Origin: Thermoleophilia bacterium UBA2241
GTDB lineage: Bacteria; Actinomycetota; Thermoleophilia; UBA2241
Assembly (NCBI GenBank): GCA_002347645.1
Contig: DDYF01000059.1
Span: 1 to 50,945, forward strand
Reading direction: 5' to 3'
Length of the DNA: 50,945 bases
How positions within the stretch are numbered: position 1 is the stretch's first letter; the number at the start of each line of letters is the position of its first letter. Both the position numbers and the translations under genes were made by a program. Shown here in pieces: positions 41,986-48,908 of the stretch. The notes under the pieces are model-generated. The model saw only the letters and a list, made by a program, of their open reading frames with translations. It made no database searches and had not been told where the DNA came from.

Positions 41986-42822
41986 ATGCCTGAGCGCCGC
42001 ATTCTCGGCCTCGACATCGGGTCGCGAACGGTGGATGCGGTCTGGCTGGCGAGCCGGGAGGAGGATGCGGCAGCCGGAAACGGCGCCGCTCGCTACGGCG
42101 CCGCCGACGCCTCAACGCGCGACGTCGACGTCGTCGTGCTGGACAGTACCGTGGTGGATTCGGGCTTCGATCCGCAGGAGGCGGCGGCGCGGCTGGTCGC
42201 CCGTGGCGACCACGATGTCGTGGTCGCCACGGGCTACGGCCGCCGGGCCGCCGCCGACGCCTTCGGCGCCCTGGTCATCACCGAGATCAAGGCGTACGCC
42301 CTGGGCGCCGGTCACCTCTTCCACGACGTCCGGGCGATTCTGGACATGGGCGGCCAAGACACCAAGGCGATCACGCTCACGGCGAGCGGCGCGGTCGAGG
42401 ACTTCGAGATGAACGATCGGTGCGCCGCGGGCACCGGCCGCTTTCTCGAGGTCATGGCGACCGCGCTCGGGCTCGACGTGGACGGCCTCGGAGAGGCCGC
42501 CCTCCGCGGCGGCCGGGCGGCGCAGATCTCGTCGATGTGCACGGTGTTCGCCGAGAGCGAGGTGATCGGCCTGCTCCATCGCGGCGAGGCCCGCGAGCGG
42601 ATCGCCCGCGGCCTGCACGAGGCCATCGCCCGCCGGACGCTGGCCATGCTCAAGCGCGTCGGCGCCCAGGGGCCTTTGCTCTTCGCCGGCGGCGTCGCGC
42701 GCAACCCGGCGATGCGCACGCTGATTCACGAGGGCTACGGCGGCGAGGTGGTCGCCGCACAGGAGCCGCAGCTCGTCGGCGCCCTCGGCGCCGCCCTGCA
42801 CGGCATGCGAGTCGGCCCGTGA
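41986..42822 (+). CDS. Acyl-CoA dehydratase activase (BadF/BcrA/HgdC family ATPase)
   Basis: 278-residue ASKHA-fold ATPase that reduces the preceding iron-sulfur protein using ATP. Phosphate motif LGLDIGSRTVDAVW, ILDMGGQDTKAI, and two bridging-cluster cysteines: C146 in NDRCAAGTGRFLE and C185 in ISSMCTVFAESEV. In a homodimer these four Cys hold one [4Fe-4S]. An insertion rich in Ala, Asp and Glu (about 20-46) follows the first motif and is unusual. ATG 41986 is chosen over GTG 41980 because the GGCGGGG sequence is better spaced. The stop overlaps the next gene's GTG (GTGA). Confidence 0.93.
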   Translation: MPERRILGLDIGSRTVDAVWLASREEDAAAGNGAARYGAADASTRDVDVVVLDSTVVDSGFDPQEAAARLVARGDHDVVVATGYGRRAAADAFGALVITEIKAYALGAGHLFHDVRAILDMGGQDTKAITLTASGAVEDFEMNDRCAAGTGRFLEVMATALGLDVDGLGEAALRGGRAAQISSMCTVFAESEVIGLLHRGEARERIARGLHEAIARRTLAMLKRVGAQGPLLFAGGVARNPAMRTLIHEGYGGEVVAAQEPQLVGALGAALHGMRVGP

Positions 42823-44003
42823 ACCAGCTGGATCCTCAGCCGGTGCTGTACCTCGACAACGCGGCCACCAGTTGGCCGAAGCCCCCTGAGGTCATCGACG
42901 CGATGCGTCGCTACCTCACCGAGGTCGGCGCGAACCCCGGCCGCTCGGGCCACCGGCGCTCGGTCGAGGCGGCGCGGGTCGTCTTCGGGGCGCGTGAGGC
43001 CGTCGCCCGGCTGCTCGGCGTCGACGACCCCCTGCGCGTCGTCTTCTGCGCCAACGGCACGCACGCCCTCAACCTGGCCCTCCGCGGCCTGCTCCGCCCC
43101 GGGCACCACGTCGTCACCACCGGCATGGAGCACAATTCGGTCATGCGGCCGCTGCGCGCGCTCGAGGCGCAGGGGGTCGAGGTGAGCGTCGTGCCGTGCA
43201 CGTCGCAAGGCGTCCTTGACCCCGCCGACGTGGAGCGCGCCCTCCGGCCGCACACCGCGCTGGTCGTCATGACCCACGCCTCCAACGTCGTGGGCACCAT
43301 CATGCCCGTTAGCGAGGTCGCGTCACTCGCCCACGCACACGACGTGCTTCTGCTCGTGGACGGGGCGCAGTCGGCCGGCGCCCTGCCGGTCTCCCTCGAC
43401 GACCTCGGGGCCGATCTGTTCGCCTTCACCGGGCACAAGGCGTTGCTGGGACCCACCGGCACGGGAGGGCTCATCGTCGGCGAGCGGGTCGATCTCGCGC
43501 GCTTCGAGCCGCTCGTGCGAGGCGGCACCGGCAGCCGCTCGGAGTCGCAGGTGCAGCCGGACTTCCTTCCCGACAAGTTCGAGAGCGGCACGCTGAATGT
43601 GGTCGGCTTGGCCGGCCTCGCGGCGGGGATCGAATGGATTCTCGAGCGCGGAGTGGCGGCCGTCCGTCGCGACGAGGCCGAGCTGACTTCCCGGCTCATC
43701 ACCGGCCTCGCCGAGACACCCGGCGTGTGCGTCTACGGCACGGGCGATGTGGAGCGCCAGCTCTCCACCGTATCGTTCACGCTCGCGGGGATGGAGCCGG
43801 GTGAGGTGGGTCGTCATCTCGACGACGAGTACGGGATCGCCGCCAGAGTCGGGCTCCACTGCAGCCCGCTCGCCCACGAGACCATGGGGACGTATCCCGG
43901 CGGCACGGTGCGGTTCTCGTTGGGCGCTTTCACGACCGAGGCGGACGTCGAGTGCGCCCTGCGCGCCGTGAGGGCCCTGGCGGAAGCGGCGGGGCGCCGG
44001 TGA
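42819..44003 (+). CDS. Cysteine desulfurase family protein (EF2568-like, class V aminotransferase)
   Basis: 394-residue PLP enzyme. YLDNAATSWPKP near the start, PLP-lysine K207 in FTGHKALLGPTGTGG, and catalytic Cys C348 in RVGLHCSPLAHETMGTYP, so both the cofactor and the thiol that carries S or Se are present. It resembles the EF2568-type desulfurases seen with orphan selD and selenium-dependent molybdenum hydroxylase genes. It would remove sulfur from cysteine or selenium from selenocysteine. GTG 42819 overlaps the activase stop. DUF3343 and YedF follow, strengthening the selenium link. Confidence 0.88.
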   Translation: MNQLDPQPVLYLDNAATSWPKPPEVIDAMRRYLTEVGANPGRSGHRRSVEAARVVFGAREAVARLLGVDDPLRVVFCANGTHALNLALRGLLRPGHHVVTTGMEHNSVMRPLRALEAQGVEVSVVPCTSQGVLDPADVERALRPHTALVVMTHASNVVGTIMPVSEVASLAHAHDVLLLVDGAQSAGALPVSLDDLGADLFAFTGHKALLGPTGTGGLIVGERVDLARFEPLVRGGTGSRSESQVQPDFLPDKFESGTLNVVGLAGLAAGIEWILERGVAAVRRDEAELTSRLITGLAETPGVCVYGTGDVERQLSTVSFTLAGMEPGEVGRHLDDEYGIAARVGLHCSPLAHETMGTYPGGTVRFSLGAFTTEADVECALRAVRALAEAAGRR

Positions 44004-44013
44004 GGGACTCGCC

Positions 44014-44256
44014 GTGAGCGCCGCGTCTCCCACGCACACACTGTTCCTCGTGCCGTCCGCCAACCATGCGGTGCAGGGCGAGCGGGCACTCCTGCGAGCC
44101 GGGCTCGGCTGCCGGCTGATACCCGTGCCCCGCGACCTCAGTTCCCAGTGCGGGGTCTGCCTGCGCGTGCGCTTCGCGGACCGCGGCAGGACGGAGGAAG
44201 CGCTGACGGCGGCCGGTACCGTGGTCGAAGCGATCCACGACGTCCTGATGGACTGA
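44014..44256 (+). CDS. DUF3343 small protein
   Basis: 80-residue protein with the DUF3343 layout: LFLVPSANHAVQGERALLRAG, then CRLIPVPRDLSSQCGVCLRVRF. Cys residues in the SQCGVC stretch suggest a sulfur or selenium carrier or partner of the neighbouring desulfurase and YedF, with which DUF3343 is often found. GTG start ten bases after the previous stop. Function unproven. Confidence 0.8.
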   Translation: MSAASPTHTLFLVPSANHAVQGERALLRAGLGCRLIPVPRDLSSQCGVCLRVRFADRGRTEEALTAAGTVVEAIHDVLMD

Positions 44257-44290
44257 CCTTGACGACGACGCGCCTTACGGGCGCGACACG

Positions 44291-44350
44291 AAAGAGGGGA
44301 CGATGGAGCAGGCCGACGCGAAGGAGGAGACGATGGAACAGGCGGACGCG
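44291..44350 (+). repeat. Tandem duplication of the yedF translation start
   Basis: Two 30-bp units, 44291-44320 and 44321-44350, 26 of 30 bases identical. Each contains a ribosome site and an ATG followed by GARCAGGC. Both ATGs are in frame. Confidence 0.85.
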
Positions 44351-44698
44351 ACGCGGGCCGGACGGCCGATCGTGGTCGCCCTCTCGAGCGACACGATGGG
44401 GCGGGGCGACGACGACCTGGGGCGGGTGCTGCTGCGCAACTTCCTGCACACGCTGGGTGAGGTGGACCCCGCCCCGGACACCCTCATCTGCTTCAACAGC
44501 GCGGTCAAGCTCGCGGTGGAAGGGTCGCCCGCGCTCGAGGACCTCCGGCGCCTCGAGGCGCGCGGCGTCAGGATCCTGCTGTGCGGTACCTGCCTCGGCC
44601 ACTTCGAGTTGAAGGACAGGGTGGCCGCCGGGGAGATCTCGAACATGTACGCGATCGCCGAGACCATGCTCGGCGCCGCGCGCGTCATCAACCTCTAA
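44303..44698 (+). CDS. yedF: YedF-like selenium metabolism protein (DsrE-fold domain)
   Basis: 131-residue protein matching the C-terminal DsrE-like half of YedF: PIVVALSSDTMGRGDDDLGR, LRNFLHTLGEVDPAPD, ICFNSAVKLAVEGSPALEDL, then ILLCGTCLGHFELKDR and NMYAIAETMLGAARVINL. The CGTC pair is the likely sulfur/selenium relay. The N-terminal TusA half of full YedF is absent. The initiation region is duplicated (30-bp unit, 26/30 identical), giving two ATG codons with ribosome sites; the second (44333, after AAGGAGGAGACG) is stronger, and the true start may be there. Confidence 0.82.
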   Translation: MEQADAKEETMEQADATRAGRPIVVALSSDTMGRGDDDLGRVLLRNFLHTLGEVDPAPDTLICFNSAVKLAVEGSPALEDLRRLEARGVRILLCGTCLGHFELKDRVAAGEISNMYAIAETMLGAARVINL

Positions 44699-44717
44699 GT
44701 ACGCTCGATACTCCATG

Positions 44718-44747
44718 CGCGGCCACGACCACGTGACGGTGAGGTAG
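44718..44747 (+). pseudogene. Fragment of the shared surface-protein C-terminus
   Basis: Read in frame this gives RGHDHVTVR and a stop, matching GYDYVTVR at the end of the propeller protein at 35449; 23 of 27 bases agree with 35423-35449. It follows yedF by 19 bases and has no gene body upstream, so it looks like the last piece of a deleted paralogue. Short, hence tentative. The surrounding 44748-44874 shows nothing else. Confidence 0.45.
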
Positions 44748-44874
44748 GCGGAGGGGCCCGAGGGGGGCCGAAGGATGCGGACGGCCGGGGCGCGCGACTC
44801 CGGTTGTCGTTTGCCCGGGCGGTGCCGGGGAGGTGGTGGGGACACTTTCGCGCGAACAGCGGAGGTCTTCCGTC

Positions 44875-44943
44875 ATGTATATCGGCATCGGTTCAGTAGC
44901 TGCACTGGTCCTCGTCATCCTGATCCTCGTCCTGCTCTTCTAG
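44875..44943 (+). CDS. 22-residue single-span membrane peptide
   Basis: ATG 44875 is preceded by GCGGAGG at good spacing. The peptide starts MYIGIGSVAALVLV and is almost entirely Ile, Leu, Val and Phe to its end, long enough for one membrane span. A 17-bp stem terminator begins 22 bases after the stop. A ribosome site, uniform hydrophobicity and a terminator together argue for a real small gene. Actinobacteria carry many such peptides of unknown function. Confidence 0.6.
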   Translation: MYIGIGSVAALVLVILILVLLF

Positions 44944-44965
44944 CCGCGACGAGATCGAAGCCCTT

Positions 44966-45002
44966 GCGGAGGGCCGGCAGGCGCAGCCTGCCCGCCCTCC
45001 GC
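44966..45002 (+). terminator. 17-bp stem hairpin after the small membrane peptide gene
   Basis: GCGGAGGGCCGGCAGGC pairs with GCCTGCCCGCCCTCCGC around a gca loop; one C-C mismatch. Confidence 0.75.
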
Positions 45003-45183
45003 CGTTCGGGATGCACCCTCGCACGTGGCACGTGCAGGGGTGCAGAGCCTCTCCGGGCACTCAGAGCTCCGTGCCGACGCGCCGGGCTTCCTGTCGCCTC
45101 GCGGCCGAGGCTGGTACACTCCCGTGAAGAGAGCCGGGGGGAGGGCTCCCTTCGGCGGCGCCCACGCTGAAAGGAGACACGCC

Positions 45184-47199
45184 GTGAGACTCCGTCCCGC
45201 GCTCTACCTCCGCGCATTCCTCCTCGCCACGCTCTGTGCGGTCACGCTGGGCGCCGGACCCGGTCCGGCATGGGCGAGCGTCGAGCCTACCCTCGCCTGG
45301 AACACCTTCCTCGGCGGGAGCCACGACGAGTGGGCCAGCGCGATCACCGTCGACGCGGCCGGCAACAGCTACGTCGTGGGGACCGGCTACACGACCTGGG
45401 GCGTCCCGCTCAGCCCGTTCACGGGGAACAACAGTGCCTTCGTCGCCAAGCTCAGTCCGTCGGGCACGCTCGTCTGGAACACCTTCCTCGGCGACAGCTA
45501 CTTTGGGAGCGCAAGTGCTGTCGCGGTGGACGGCGACGGCGATGTCTACGTGGCGGGCGAGAGCAGCGAGACCTGGGGTTCGCCCGTCAGGCCACACAGC
45601 GGGGACGGTTTCGGGGATGTCTTCGTCGCCAAGGTCAGTCCTTCCGGGGCACTCCTTTGGAACACCTTCCTGGGTGGCGGCGATACCGACAACGCCGGCA
45701 CGCTCGCGGTCGACGGCGCCGGCGACGTCTACGTGGGAGGGGACACCTACGATGAGACGTGGGGCGCCCCGCTTCGCCCGCACAGCGGCGGCTACGACGT
45801 CTTCCTCGCCAAGCTCAGCACCGCTGGCGACCTGCTGTGGAACACGTTCCTGGGCGGCGGCGGTTTCGACGAAGGTGGTGCGGTTGCAGTCGACGGTAGC
45901 GGCAACGTCTATGTGGCGGGGCAAGGCTTCAGCAGCTGGGGCTCACCGATCCGGCCACACGGCAGCGGAGAGGACGCCTTCGTCGCAAGGCTCTCCGCGG
46001 CAGGGGCCCTTAGCTGGCACACATTCCTGGGCGGCGGCTTGGACGATGCTCCCGCCGAGCTCGCGGTCGATGGTGACGGCGACGTCTGCGTGGTGGGGTA
46101 CAGCTACGCCACGTGGGGTGATCCGGTCAGGTCGCACAGCGGTTGCGAGGATGCATTTGTCGCCCAGTTGAACACTGCCGGCGGACTCGTCTGGAACACG
46201 TTCCTCGGTGGCTACGCCGATTTCGGAATCTGGGGCGACCCCAATCGCGGTGACGCACTCGTCGTCGACGACGCCGATAACCTCTACGTAGCGGGATGGA
46301 GCGCCGAGAGCTGGGGCGCGCCGCTCGCGGCGCACGACGACCACTACGACGCCTTCGTGGCTCACCTCGACTCCTCCGGCGGACTGGTCTGGCACACCTT
46401 CATCGGGGGCGACGGGGCCGACTTCGGATCGGCGCTCGCCGTGAACGCGCGAGGCAACCTGCTGGTGGCGGGGTACACCGACAGAGGGGAAACCGACGTA
46501 CCGACGTGGGGTGCCCCGCTTCGGCCGTACAGCGACTACGCTGATGCCTTCGTCGCCAGGCTCACCCTCGTCGAGACGCTGCCCACGACGATCGAGGTGA
46601 CGTCGTCGTCGGTGACCCTCGCTAAATACGGCGCCGCGTACACGTTCACGGGCGTGCTCACCTCGGAGGCGACACCGCTCGAGGGCCGCACCGTGATCCT
46701 GCAGAAGGCCTCGCGTGAGGACGGCGCGTGGAGCAGCACGGCGGTGACGGCGACGACCGCGGGCGACGGCAGCTTCGCGCTCAGGCACGTGCCGCGCTCG
46801 AAGACTTTCTACCGGGCGCGCTTCACCACTGACGGCGACTACGGCACGTGCACGAGCGACCCGCTCGTCTCCGCCCTGCCGCGCGCTTGGGTGAGGACCC
46901 CCATCGCCCCGAAGGTGATGTACAAGGGCAAGGCGAAGGCCGTCTACGGCTACCTCAAGCCGCGCCACACCGCGGGCACCTTCCCGGTGCGCATCTACAA
47001 GTACAGGTACGTGTCGGGGAAGTGGAAGAGCTACGGCTACGTCAAGGCCAAGGCCAAGAACTACTCCTCCTACACGAAGTACACCGCGAGCGTGAAGCTG
47101 CCCTACAAGGGCAAGTGGCGTCTGCGCGCCCTGCACCCGGCCGACGCCGGCCACGCCAAGAGCTGGTCGAGCGGCTACGACTACGTCACCGTGAAGTAG
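45184..47199 (+). CDS. Secreted SBBP-repeat beta-propeller protein with shared C-terminal module
   Basis: 671-residue exported protein: signal peptide to about 36 (AWA), then about eight repeats of roughly 52-58 residues built on WNTFLGG...AVDGDGDVYVAG...TWGSP (SBBP repeats, which form propellers) to about 460. An Ig-like segment and the Lys/Tyr-rich module (VYGYLKPRHTAGTFPVRIYK, HPADAGHAKSWSSGYDYVTVK) end the chain with no residue after. The module matches the 33758 protein closely. GTG 45184 follows AAAGGAGACACGCC. A TACACT box lies at 45114-45119. Likely cell-surface or extracellular; ligand unknown. Confidence 0.85.
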   Translation: MRLRPALYLRAFLLATLCAVTLGAGPGPAWASVEPTLAWNTFLGGSHDEWASAITVDAAGNSYVVGTGYTTWGVPLSPFTGNNSAFVAKLSPSGTLVWNTFLGDSYFGSASAVAVDGDGDVYVAGESSETWGSPVRPHSGDGFGDVFVAKVSPSGALLWNTFLGGGDTDNAGTLAVDGAGDVYVGGDTYDETWGAPLRPHSGGYDVFLAKLSTAGDLLWNTFLGGGGFDEGGAVAVDGSGNVYVAGQGFSSWGSPIRPHGSGEDAFVARLSAAGALSWHTFLGGGLDDAPAELAVDGDGDVCVVGYSYATWGDPVRSHSGCEDAFVAQLNTAGGLVWNTFLGGYADFGIWGDPNRGDALVVDDADNLYVAGWSAESWGAPLAAHDDHYDAFVAHLDSSGGLVWHTFIGGDGADFGSALAVNARGNLLVAGYTDRGETDVPTWGAPLRPYSDYADAFVARLTLVETLPTTIEVTSSSVTLAKYGAAYTFTGVLTSEATPLEGRTVILQKASREDGAWSSTAVTATTAGDGSFALRHVPRSKTFYRARFTTDGDYGTCTSDPLVSALPRAWVRTPIAPKVMYKGKAKAVYGYLKPRHTAGTFPVRIYKYRYVSGKWKSYGYVKAKAKNYSSYTKYTASVKLPYKGKWRLRALHPADAGHAKSWSSGYDYVTVK

Positions 47200-47319
47200 C
47201 CCACCGGCACGAGGCGACGGGGCCGGGACGCGCCTGCCGGGAACGGCGGCGGCCGTGTCCGTCCACGAGTTTCCGGGTACGTTGGAGGCGAAGTTCGGCC
47301 GCGAGCAAGGGGGTGCGAA

Positions 47320-47787
47320 GTGGCGGAGTTCGAGCCAGGGCTGGCCAGCGACGTGCTGGGCCGTTGCGAGTTCTTCCGGGACTTCGACGGCGAGGTGGTC
47401 GCGGAGATCGCGTCGCGGTCCACGGAGCGGTTGTTCGACCCGGGGGAGGTGGTGTTCGAGGAGGGCGACAAGGCGCTGAACCTGTACGTCGTCGAGACGG
47501 GGCGCATCGGTCTCATGCTCAGCCTGCCAAACGGGCACGAGATCAAGGTGCTCGACGAGGGTCCGGGCGAGCCGTTCGGGTGGACGTCCCTCTCAGACCC
47601 TGGGCGCTACGTGGCGACGGCGCGTTGCCTGCGCGAGACGGCGCTGGTCGAGGTGCCGGTGTCCGTGCTCGAGGAGATCATCGAACGCGATCCTCGGCAC
47701 GGTGTGAAGTTGATGCGACGCATCGCGTCGGCCGGGGTGGCGTGGATCGCCGACCTGCGGATGCAGCTCACGGCGGCGCTGGACTGA
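47320..47787 (+). CDS. Cyclic-nucleotide-binding-domain protein without DNA-binding domain
   Basis: 155-residue protein with a Crp-like beta-barrel: CEFFRDFDGEVVAEIASRS, then LFDPGEVVFEEGDKALNLYVVETGRIGL, and GEPFGWTSLSDP in place of the usual phosphate-binding cassette (GE-x-G-x(n)-RxA). The Arg of the cassette is not clear, so cyclic nucleotide binding is uncertain. The chain ends where the C-helix would lead into a helix-turn-helix, which is absent. GTG start with AAGGGGGTGCGAA upstream. A terminator follows. It could be a stand-alone sensor or protein-interaction unit. Confidence 0.8.
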   Translation: MAEFEPGLASDVLGRCEFFRDFDGEVVAEIASRSTERLFDPGEVVFEEGDKALNLYVVETGRIGLMLSLPNGHEIKVLDEGPGEPFGWTSLSDPGRYVATARCLRETALVEVPVSVLEEIIERDPRHGVKLMRRIASAGVAWIADLRMQLTAALD

Positions 47788-47805
47788 GCGCCACGGCGCG
47801 GTGAC

Positions 47806-47845
47806 GACGGGGCGGCGAGCGGCTGATCGCCCGCGCCGCCCCGTC
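47806..47845 (+). terminator. 12-bp perfect hairpin after the cNMP-domain gene
   Basis: GACGGGGCGGCG and CGCCGCCCCGTC pair perfectly, followed by ctt. Confidence 0.7.
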
Positions 47846-47909
47846 CTTGCATGGGGCGGGCGCGGCGTCGAGCCGCGCGCCGCGGAGGAGAGAGTGAGAG
47901 GGGGGGAGC

Positions 47910-48479
47910 GTGGCACTTGGTGAACGCCTGGTGGCATCGGTCACCGACATCCGCGACCGGGGGCAGCGCCTCGCGCGGCTCAACGCCGAGCTGTTCAAGA
48001 GCGAGCTTAAGCAGAAGGGCGGAAAGGCCGGCGCCGCGGCAGGCCTGTTCGCCGCCGCCGGCGTCGTCGCGGTCTACGCCGTCGGGTTCGCCCTGGCTAC
48101 GGTCGCCGTCGCCCTTGCCTTGGTCCTTCCGTTGTGGGCCGCGCTGCTCATCGTGACCGCGGCGCTCATCCTTCTCGCGGTCATCCTGGGCCTGGTGGGC
48201 CGCAGCCTGGCACGACAGATGGAGAAGCCCGCGCCCCAGGAGGCGCAGGCCGAGGCGAAGAAGACGGCCGACCTGCTGAAGTCGCACCTGCGTGAGGCGA
48301 AGTCCGGCATGCGCGCTAAGCTCGCGGCGCTGCGCCCGGCGCCGGGCACGGGCCCGAACGCTCCGTCCTCTGCGGCGTGGACCGAGACCGCGCCCGAGGT
48401 GTGGGACACGATGCCGTCGGACGCCGCATCCACACTTTCGCCGGAGGCCTCGCGCCCGCCACAAGGAGGAACGACATGA
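47910..48479 (+). CDS. Holin-X/DUF1469-type small membrane protein
   Basis: 189-residue protein with a helical charged N-terminus (ARLNAELFKSELKQKGGKAG), two adjacent membrane spans (about 50-75 and 80-105), a GRSLARQMEK turn and a helical then disordered tail. This is the layout of the actinobacterial Holin-X (phage holin superfamily III) group, which is chromosomal and not a phage marker. GTG 47910 follows GGGGGGAGC. The stop overlaps the ATG of the next gene, so the pair is coupled. Confidence 0.8.
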   Translation: MALGERLVASVTDIRDRGQRLARLNAELFKSELKQKGGKAGAAAGLFAAAGVVAVYAVGFALATVAVALALVLPLWAALLIVTAALILLAVILGLVGRSLARQMEKPAPQEAQAEAKKTADLLKSHLREAKSGMRAKLAALRPAPGTGPNAPSSAAWTETAPEVWDTMPSDAASTLSPEASRPPQGGTT

Positions 48480-48736
48480 GCGAGACGCCCGACGCCAAGG
48501 CCCCCGCGCGTCCGGCCGCCGAGATCATCGCCGAGATCGAGACGGAGCGGGCAGGGCTGGACGACGCTCTGACGGCCTTGCGCGGCAGTCTCGACGAGAC
48601 GCTGGACGCCGGCGTCCAGCGGGTCAAGTCCGCGGGGGCTAAGGCCCGCGTCGTGGGACCCGTCGTGGCCGGCGTCGTCGTGTCGTTGTTCGCCGGCAGG
48701 GCGATCCTTCGCCGGCGGGCGGCCCGGAAGAAGTGA
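48476..48736 (+). CDS. DUF3618-type small membrane protein
   Basis: 86-residue protein: charged N-terminus (PAAEIIAEIETERAGLDDAL), helix with TLDAGVQRVKSAG, one membrane span (VVGPVVAGVVVSLFAGRAIL) and a basic tail. This matches DUF3618, commonly encoded beside Holin-X/DUF1469 proteins in actinobacteria. ATG 48476 has an ideal AAGGAGG and overlaps the previous stop. Function unknown; possibly membrane stress related. Confidence 0.8.
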   Translation: MSETPDAKAPARPAAEIIAEIETERAGLDDALTALRGSLDETLDAGVQRVKSAGAKARVVGPVVAGVVVSLFAGRAILRRRAARKK

Positions 48737-48745
48737 GGCGACCGT

Positions 48746-48764
48746 CGCGGGCCGCCGGCCCGCG
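48746..48764 (+). terminator. Hairpin after DUF3618 gene
   Basis: CGCGGGCC-gcc-GGCCCGCG, an 8-bp perfect stem ten bases after the stop. Confidence 0.55.
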
Positions 48765-48908
48765 CGGGTAGCCCTCCCTGTCTACGCCTTCGCGGCGGCG
48801 GGTCTGTCGCCGTCGCGCTGCCGGTCGTATCATCGCGATGGGCCGGCGCGAACGCCGACGACTCGGCTTTTGATATGCTCGCGCCGTCCCATGAGAAGGA
48901 CCGGATCT

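Noticed and set aside
40690..44698. In-frame UGA selenocysteine codons in the selenium-linked cluster
   Set aside because: All genes end at normal stops where homology also ends, and nothing recognisable continues past a UGA.
47910..48736. Prophage lysis cassette
   Set aside because: The holin-like protein belongs to a chromosomal actinobacterial family, and no endolysin, integrase or structural gene is near.
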